Shown here in pieces: positions 60,726 through 64,000 of a stretch of 64,000 nt of DNA. A program made the position numbers and the translations under genes. The notes under the pieces are model-generated. The model was not told where the DNA came from and made no database searches. It was given only the letters and a program-made list of their open reading frames with translations. Location: contig LR698958.1 in NCBI GenBank assembly GCA_902381685.1, forward strand, positions 418,297 to 482,296. Reading direction: 5' to 3'. Source of the DNA: Lachnospiraceae bacterium (GTDB lineage Bacteria > Bacillota > Clostridia > Lachnospirales > Lachnospiraceae). Positions within the stretch are counted from its first letter, which is position 1. Every line of letters begins with the position of its first letter.

Positions 60726-61115
60726 TTATTGTTGTACATTATTTTTTTTCATCTTTTCATGCTCACTCGCAAGTTCCTCGTATAATTGGAGAATGTTCCA
60801 GTCTTTATTCGTGTCGGTAAGTATCGCTTTATAGTCCACTTTTCTTACCCCGTTCCTCCGAATGCGATATAAAATCTGTTCCAGTTGAGACTCTCTCAAA
60901 TTAGAAAAAATCATCATCTCTTTTTCTAATTCTTCCCCTTCATAGATTTCCTGCGTCTCTTCCATATCTTTCATTCCCGCCAAACAGCCGATTGTCTGCA
61001 AATAATCCTTTTTCTCAATCGTTTTCATTTTAATTTTAAGAGATAGAAGTATCATCTTGATTTCTCTCAACTGTTTAGCGTCCTGAAAATTAATCAATAA
61101 TACTGTTTCACGCAT
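60726..61115 (-). CDS. DUF3783-family protein
   Basis: The 129 residues end in the DUF3783 pattern: MMIFSNLRESQLEQILYRIRR, VDYKAILTDTNKDWNILQLYEELASEH. The protein is small and soluble with a helical C-terminus. It starts 7 nt after the parvulin gene and is probably co-transcribed with nth and the parvulin. Function unknown. Confidence 0.85.
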   Translation of the reverse strand: MRETVLLINFQDAKQLREIKMILLSLKIKMKTIEKKDYLQTIGCLAGMKDMEETQEIYEGEELEKEMMIFSNLRESQLEQILYRIRRNGVRKVDYKAILTDTNKDWNILQLYEELASEHEKMKKNNVQQ

Positions 61116-61122
61116 AGCTTTC

Positions 61123-61863
61123 CTATTTTTCTAAATATTTTTCTTTTAATACGTTTACCTGCTCCATATATTTTGCATTTTGTTTCTGCTGTACAAGACT
61201 TCTTCTGATTGTCTCTTTCACTTCATCAAAAGCGGCAACAGATTCTTCCGTTCTGTTTTCCACTTTAATTAAGTGATAGCCAAACTGTGTTTTCACAGGG
61301 CCTTTCACTTCTCCGATTTCTGCTTCAAAAGCCACATCTTCAAATTCTTTTACCATTTGGCCTCTTCCAAACTGTCCCAAATCTCCGCCTCTTGTACCTG
61401 AAGGACATGTAGAAAATTCTTTTGCGGAATCTTCAAATGTTTTTTCTCCGTTTAAAATAGATTCTAAAATCGTTTGGCATTTTTCTTCTGAATCCGTCAA
61501 AATATGTTTTGCGCTGACTGTCGCACCTTTCTTAAACTGCTGACTGTTTGCGTCATAGTACGCTTTCACTTCTTCATCAGACACTTCCACACCTTTCATT
61601 GTCTCGCGCATTGCCAACTGCGCGAGAATGTCCTTTTTCGCATTTTTAAGAATCTGCTGAAACTCTTCTGTCTCTTCCAGTTTCATTTCTTCTCCCATTT
61701 GCGCAAATAAATGTAAAGAAATTAACTGTTCTAAACACTGGTCTCTAAATTGAGGATTGTTGATATATGGCTGCTGTTCTCTTGGAACATTATTTAAAAA
61801 TGCTTGTAATTCCTCTTCTGTAATCGGTTGTCCTGCAACAGTTGCTAATACTTTTTCACTCAT
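61123..61863 (-). CDS. Parvulin-type peptidyl-prolyl isomerase (no signal peptide)
   Basis: The 246-residue protein has an N-terminal helical SurA/PrsA-type part (MSEKVLATVAGQPITEEELQAFL) and a rotamase domain with VSAKHILTDSEEKCQ, FSTCPSGTRGGDLGQFGRGQM and TQFGYHLIKVENR. PrsA relatives are lipoproteins outside the cell. Here no signal or lipobox exists, so it should act in the cytoplasm. It lies between nth and the DUF3783 gene on the same strand. Confidence 0.93.
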   Translation of the reverse strand: MSEKVLATVAGQPITEEELQAFLNNVPREQQPYINNPQFRDQCLEQLISLHLFAQMGEEMKLEETEEFQQILKNAKKDILAQLAMRETMKGVEVSDEEVKAYYDANSQQFKKGATVSAKHILTDSEEKCQTILESILNGEKTFEDSAKEFSTCPSGTRGGDLGQFGRGQMVKEFEDVAFEAEIGEVKGPVKTQFGYHLIKVENRTEESVAAFDEVKETIRRSLVQQKQNAKYMEQVNVLKEKYLEK

Positions 61864-61889
61864 TTTGTTTCTCCTTTATTCTGCTTTCA

Positions 61890-62522
61890 TTATATCTTTT
61901 TTGCACAGATGTCCGCTAAACAGCATCTGTCACAATAAGGTTTTGTTCTCGCCGTACACACTTCTCTTCCGTGATATACGAGGCGGTGGCAAAAATCACT
62001 TCCCTCTTCACCCGGAATGATTTTCCACAATTCCATTTCCACCTTCTTAGGTTCTTTTATCCCATTTACCAAACCAATGCGATTCACCAGACGTATGCAG
62101 TGTGTGTCTGTAACGATCGCCGGTTTGCCAAAAACATCTCCCATTATCAGATTTGCACTTTTTCTTCCTACACCCGGCAGGGCTAAAATCTCATCAAACG
62201 TCGTCGGAATCTGGTCATTGTATTTCTCATGTAAAATTTTCATACAGGCGCTAATATCCCTCGCCTTGCTCTTTCCAAGCCCGCACGGTCTTACAATCTC
62301 TTCAATCTCCTCAACCGGTGCATTTGCCAGAGATTCCACGTCCGGAAATTTTGCATATAGTTTTTCCACAACAATGTTGACACGCTCGTCAGTACACTGT
62401 GCCGCCAGGCGAACTCCCACAAGCAGTTTCCACGCTTCATCGTAATCTAAAGTACAGTCCGCAACCGGATATTCTTTTTTTAATCGTTCAATTACTTCTA
62501 ATGCTAATTCTTTTTTTCTCAT
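61890..62522 (-). CDS. nth: Endonuclease III
   Basis: Nth is a DNA glycosylase and AP lyase for oxidised pyrimidines. The 210 residues show the helix-hairpin-helix LPGVGRKSANLIMG with catalytic K121, D139 in VTDTHCIRLVNR and four iron-sulphur cysteines (C189, C197, C200, C206). The first gap is CX7C where the common form is CX6C, with an additional Cys at 201. It starts a run with the parvulin and DUF3783 genes. Confidence 0.95.
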   Translation of the reverse strand: MRKKELALEVIERLKKEYPVADCTLDYDEAWKLLVGVRLAAQCTDERVNIVVEKLYAKFPDVESLANAPVEEIEEIVRPCGLGKSKARDISACMKILHEKYNDQIPTTFDEILALPGVGRKSANLIMGDVFGKPAIVTDTHCIRLVNRIGLVNGIKEPKKVEMELWKIIPGEEGSDFCHRLVYHGREVCTARTKPYCDRCCLADICAKKI

Positions 62523-62561
62523 GTTTTTTACCTCTCTGCCATTTTAACATTATTTTATATA

Positions 62562-62576
62562 GATAACAATGTTATC
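62562..62576. promoter_or_regulatory. Palindrome between nth and vanZ
   Basis: GATAACAATGTTATC is a perfect inverted repeat (6-3-6) in the divergent gap. On the minus strand a TTGTTA (-35) and TAAAAT (-10) pair overlaps it, so it could be an operator for nth or for the vanZ gene. Confidence 0.45.
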
Positions 62577-62647
62577 AAATTAAAAATTTTTTAAGAAAGT
62601 CTTTCGCCCTTTTTTATCTCTCTTTTCTATACTAATCATAAACAAAT

Positions 62648-63157
62648 TTGGAGGGACATTTTATGAATTCAAAAAAATTATCTATCGGACTATTCTCATT
62701 TTACTGTGCTGCACTTACATGGATTATCCTGTTTAAGTTTTCTTTTTCTTTGGAGGAATTACCCCATTTAAGAAATATCAATCTTATACCTTTTGCCGAA
62801 TCGGTTATTGTAAATGGGAAAGTGGATTTTTCAGAGATTTTTCAAAATCTTTTTGCTTTCATTCCTTTCGGCGTTCTTATCAGCACTATATCAGAAAATA
62901 AATCTTTTCTTCAGAAACTTTTGCCTGCTTTTTTTGTCAGTCTTACTTTTGAGGTTTTACAGTTTATATTCTCTATCGGTGCAAGCGATATAACAGATGT
63001 GATTACCAATACTCTCGGCGGACTTATTGGCATCGGTATTTTCATGGTATTGAGAAAACTATTTAAACGAAAATACAAAACGGTAATCAACATTGTCAGC
63101 CTTATTTTTGCCATACTCTTTTCCGGTTTAATGCTTATGCTGTTTTTGGCAAATTAA
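62648..63157 (+). CDS. VanZ-family membrane protein (second copy)
   Basis: The frame starts at an ATT codon in the first base call; the likely start is ATG at 62663 (MNSKKLSIGLFSFY) behind GGAGGG, giving 164 residues. VanZ features are NLIPFAESV, NLFAFIPFGVLI, FEVLQFIFSIGASDITDVITNTLGGLIGI and four to five helices. It differs from the copy at 12816 and lies divergent from nth. Role unknown. Confidence 0.88.
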   Translation: MEGHFMNSKKLSIGLFSFYCAALTWIILFKFSFSLEELPHLRNINLIPFAESVIVNGKVDFSEIFQNLFAFIPFGVLISTISENKSFLQKLLPAFFVSLTFEVLQFIFSIGASDITDVITNTLGGLIGIGIFMVLRKLFKRKYKTVINIVSLIFAILFSGLMLMLFLAN

Positions 63158-63163
63158 GTATGC

Positions 63164-63169
63164 TATACT
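63164..63169 (+). promoter_or_regulatory. Extended -10 ahead of the fRMsr gene
   Basis: TGCTATACT (TATACT at 63164-63169 with an upstream TG) lies 35 bp before the start, overlapping the end of the VanZ gap. The -35 is weak. Confidence 0.4.
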
Positions 63170-63203
63170 GATAACAAATGACTTAAATGAGGAGATAAAA
63201 CAA

Positions 63204-63686
63204 ATGAAAAACATTGATATTGTTTACCCAAAGGAGAAAAAGAAACTTTATTCTTTACTCAGAACACAATTAATTGCGCTGACAGACGGAGTACCACATA
63301 CACTTGCTAATTTTTCCAACGCCTCCGCCCTTTTAAATCAGGCACTCTCTGATATTAACTGGGTTGGTTTTTATTTCATAAAAGAAAATCAACTTGTGCT
63401 TGGAACATTCCAGGGAAAACCTGCCTGTATAGAAATTCAGATTGGGAGCGGAGTTTGCGGAACTGCCGTTGCCAAAAATGAAACCATTGTTGTAGAAAAC
63501 GTACATGATTTCCCGGGACATATCGCCTGTGACAGCGCGTCTAATTCAGAGATTGTCATTCCTATTCATGCACACGGTGAAATTATAGGAGTTCTTGATA
63601 TTGACAGTCCGATTTTTTCAAGATTTGACGAGGAAGATAAAAACGGACTGGAAATGCTTGTAAAAGTACTTGAGGAGATGTTTTAG
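63204..63686 (+). CDS. Free methionine-(R)-sulfoxide reductase (GAF domain)
   Basis: The 160 residues form one GAF domain of the fRMsr type, with WVGFYFIKENQLVLG, C75 (GKPACIEI), C85 (GSGVCGTAV) and C109 (HIACDSAS). Their spacing equals the three catalytic cysteines of the E. coli enzyme (84, 94, 118). It reduces free methionine-R-sulfoxide, an oxidative-stress repair. AGGAG precedes the ATG. It converges on the glycerate kinase gene. Confidence 0.94.
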   Translation: MKNIDIVYPKEKKKLYSLLRTQLIALTDGVPHTLANFSNASALLNQALSDINWVGFYFIKENQLVLGTFQGKPACIEIQIGSGVCGTAVAKNETIVVENVHDFPGHIACDSASNSEIVIPIHAHGEIIGVLDIDSPIFSRFDEEDKNGLEMLVKVLEEMF

Positions 63687-64000
63687 ACATCTCCCCTTTT
63701 CATTTGAATCACACGGAAAACCTGCTCTACGCTATCCTTGAGATTTTCTATTGCCTTTTCTTTTGCAGTTGCTTCTTCCAACGTCACAATCTCCCGCACA
63801 ATCGGAAAAAACGCATCTATCCCTTTCTCATTGCACTGTTTTGCTCCTTCTGTCACTGTTCCCGCAAATGCAATAACATTTTTATGATACTTTTTCGCCA
63901 ACTCCGCTACACCGAGAGGGGCTTTTCCCATACCGGTCTGTGCATCTAATCGCCCTTCTCCCGTAATAACTATATCAGCATTTTGTATCACTTCTTCTAT
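63683..64000 (-). CDS. Glycerate kinase, C-terminal part (partial)
   Basis: The frame runs off the right edge; only about 105 C-terminal residues are present. ADIVITGEGRLDAQTGMGKAPLGVA is the diagnostic C-terminal block of the GlxK/GarK-type glycerate kinase (here given as ADIVITGEGRL and DAQTGMGKAP), followed by VIAFAGTVTEGA. It phosphorylates glycerate. The stop overlaps the fRMsr stop region by 4 nt on the opposite strand. Confidence 0.9.
   Translation of the reverse strand: MEEVIQNADIVITGEGRLDAQTGMGKAPLGVAELAKKYHKNVIAFAGTVTEGAKQCNEKGIDAFFPIVREIVTLEEATAKEKAIENLKDSVEQVFRVIQMKRGDV

Overview
The window looks like a piece of chromosome from an anaerobic, spore-forming, low-GC Firmicute of the Lachnospiraceae type. 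The evidence is the 16S rRNA 5' end at the left edge, a small acid-soluble spore protein gene, AddAB rather than RecBCD, a PyrK/PyrD (DHOD type B) pair, strong Shine-Dalgarno sites and TTGACA/TATAAT promoters. The species cannot be fixed from sequence alone. The rRNA operon and roughly 50 of about 60 protein genes lie on the minus strand, so replication probably runs from right to left here.

Layout (minus strand unless stated). 1-600: 16S start, leader, two tandem rrn promoters. 600-5400: GntR regulator, clpC, an unknown gene, radA. 5500-6530 (+): PadR regulator with a membrane protein. 6530-14160: pyrE, a 49-aa membrane peptide, VanZ protein, a charged membrane protein and an extended M29-type peptidase, followed by purE-purM-purN-purD. 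14300-19430: a 1704-residue multidomain surface glycosidase. 19600-23520: pyrC-pyrF-pyrK-pyrD. 23600-28640: CdaR-type regulator, ftsE, ftsX, EnvC-like hydrolase, S41 protease. 28750-29720: a divergent WecG/TagA-like protein and a spore protein. 30100-32130: PadR-DUF1700-DUF4097-PspC envelope operon. 32240-39750: a methylase gene with addB and addA. 39800-41950: ArsR sensor, TPR lipoprotein, hflX. 42200-44580 (+): surface metallophosphoesterase. 44650-46890: His-rich Zn/Cd P-type ATPase with an ArsR-type operator. 47000-51330: GNAT (+), ung, a two-component system, a ComEC-like metallo-beta-lactamase. 51450-55250: aroF-aroB-aroD with divergent aroE. 55280-59400: MATE transporter, a lone NuoE-like ferredoxin (+), glyA, a DUF3592-like membrane protein. 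59460-64000: a CofE-domain protein, nth with a parvulin and a DUF3783 gene, a second VanZ gene and free-methionine-sulfoxide reductase (+), and the 3' part of a glycerate kinase.

The gene content is mostly housekeeping: de novo purine and pyrimidine synthesis, the shikimate pathway, recombination and repair, division-linked wall hydrolysis and envelope stress. I see no prophage, CRISPR array, transposase or toxin system.

The least explained structure is a family of six GGGACGTAG / CTACGTCCC hairpins at gene ends (6532, 6690, 19549, 29780, 30051, 55239). Two pairs bound composite islands (6532-6740 and 29780-30101) that share further GGGACA motifs in opposite orientations. At four or five copies the stem continues into different but self-complementary flanks, and one copy supplies the stop codon of aroE. 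They resemble REP/BIME-type elements mobilised in trans and are the best candidate here for something poorly described.
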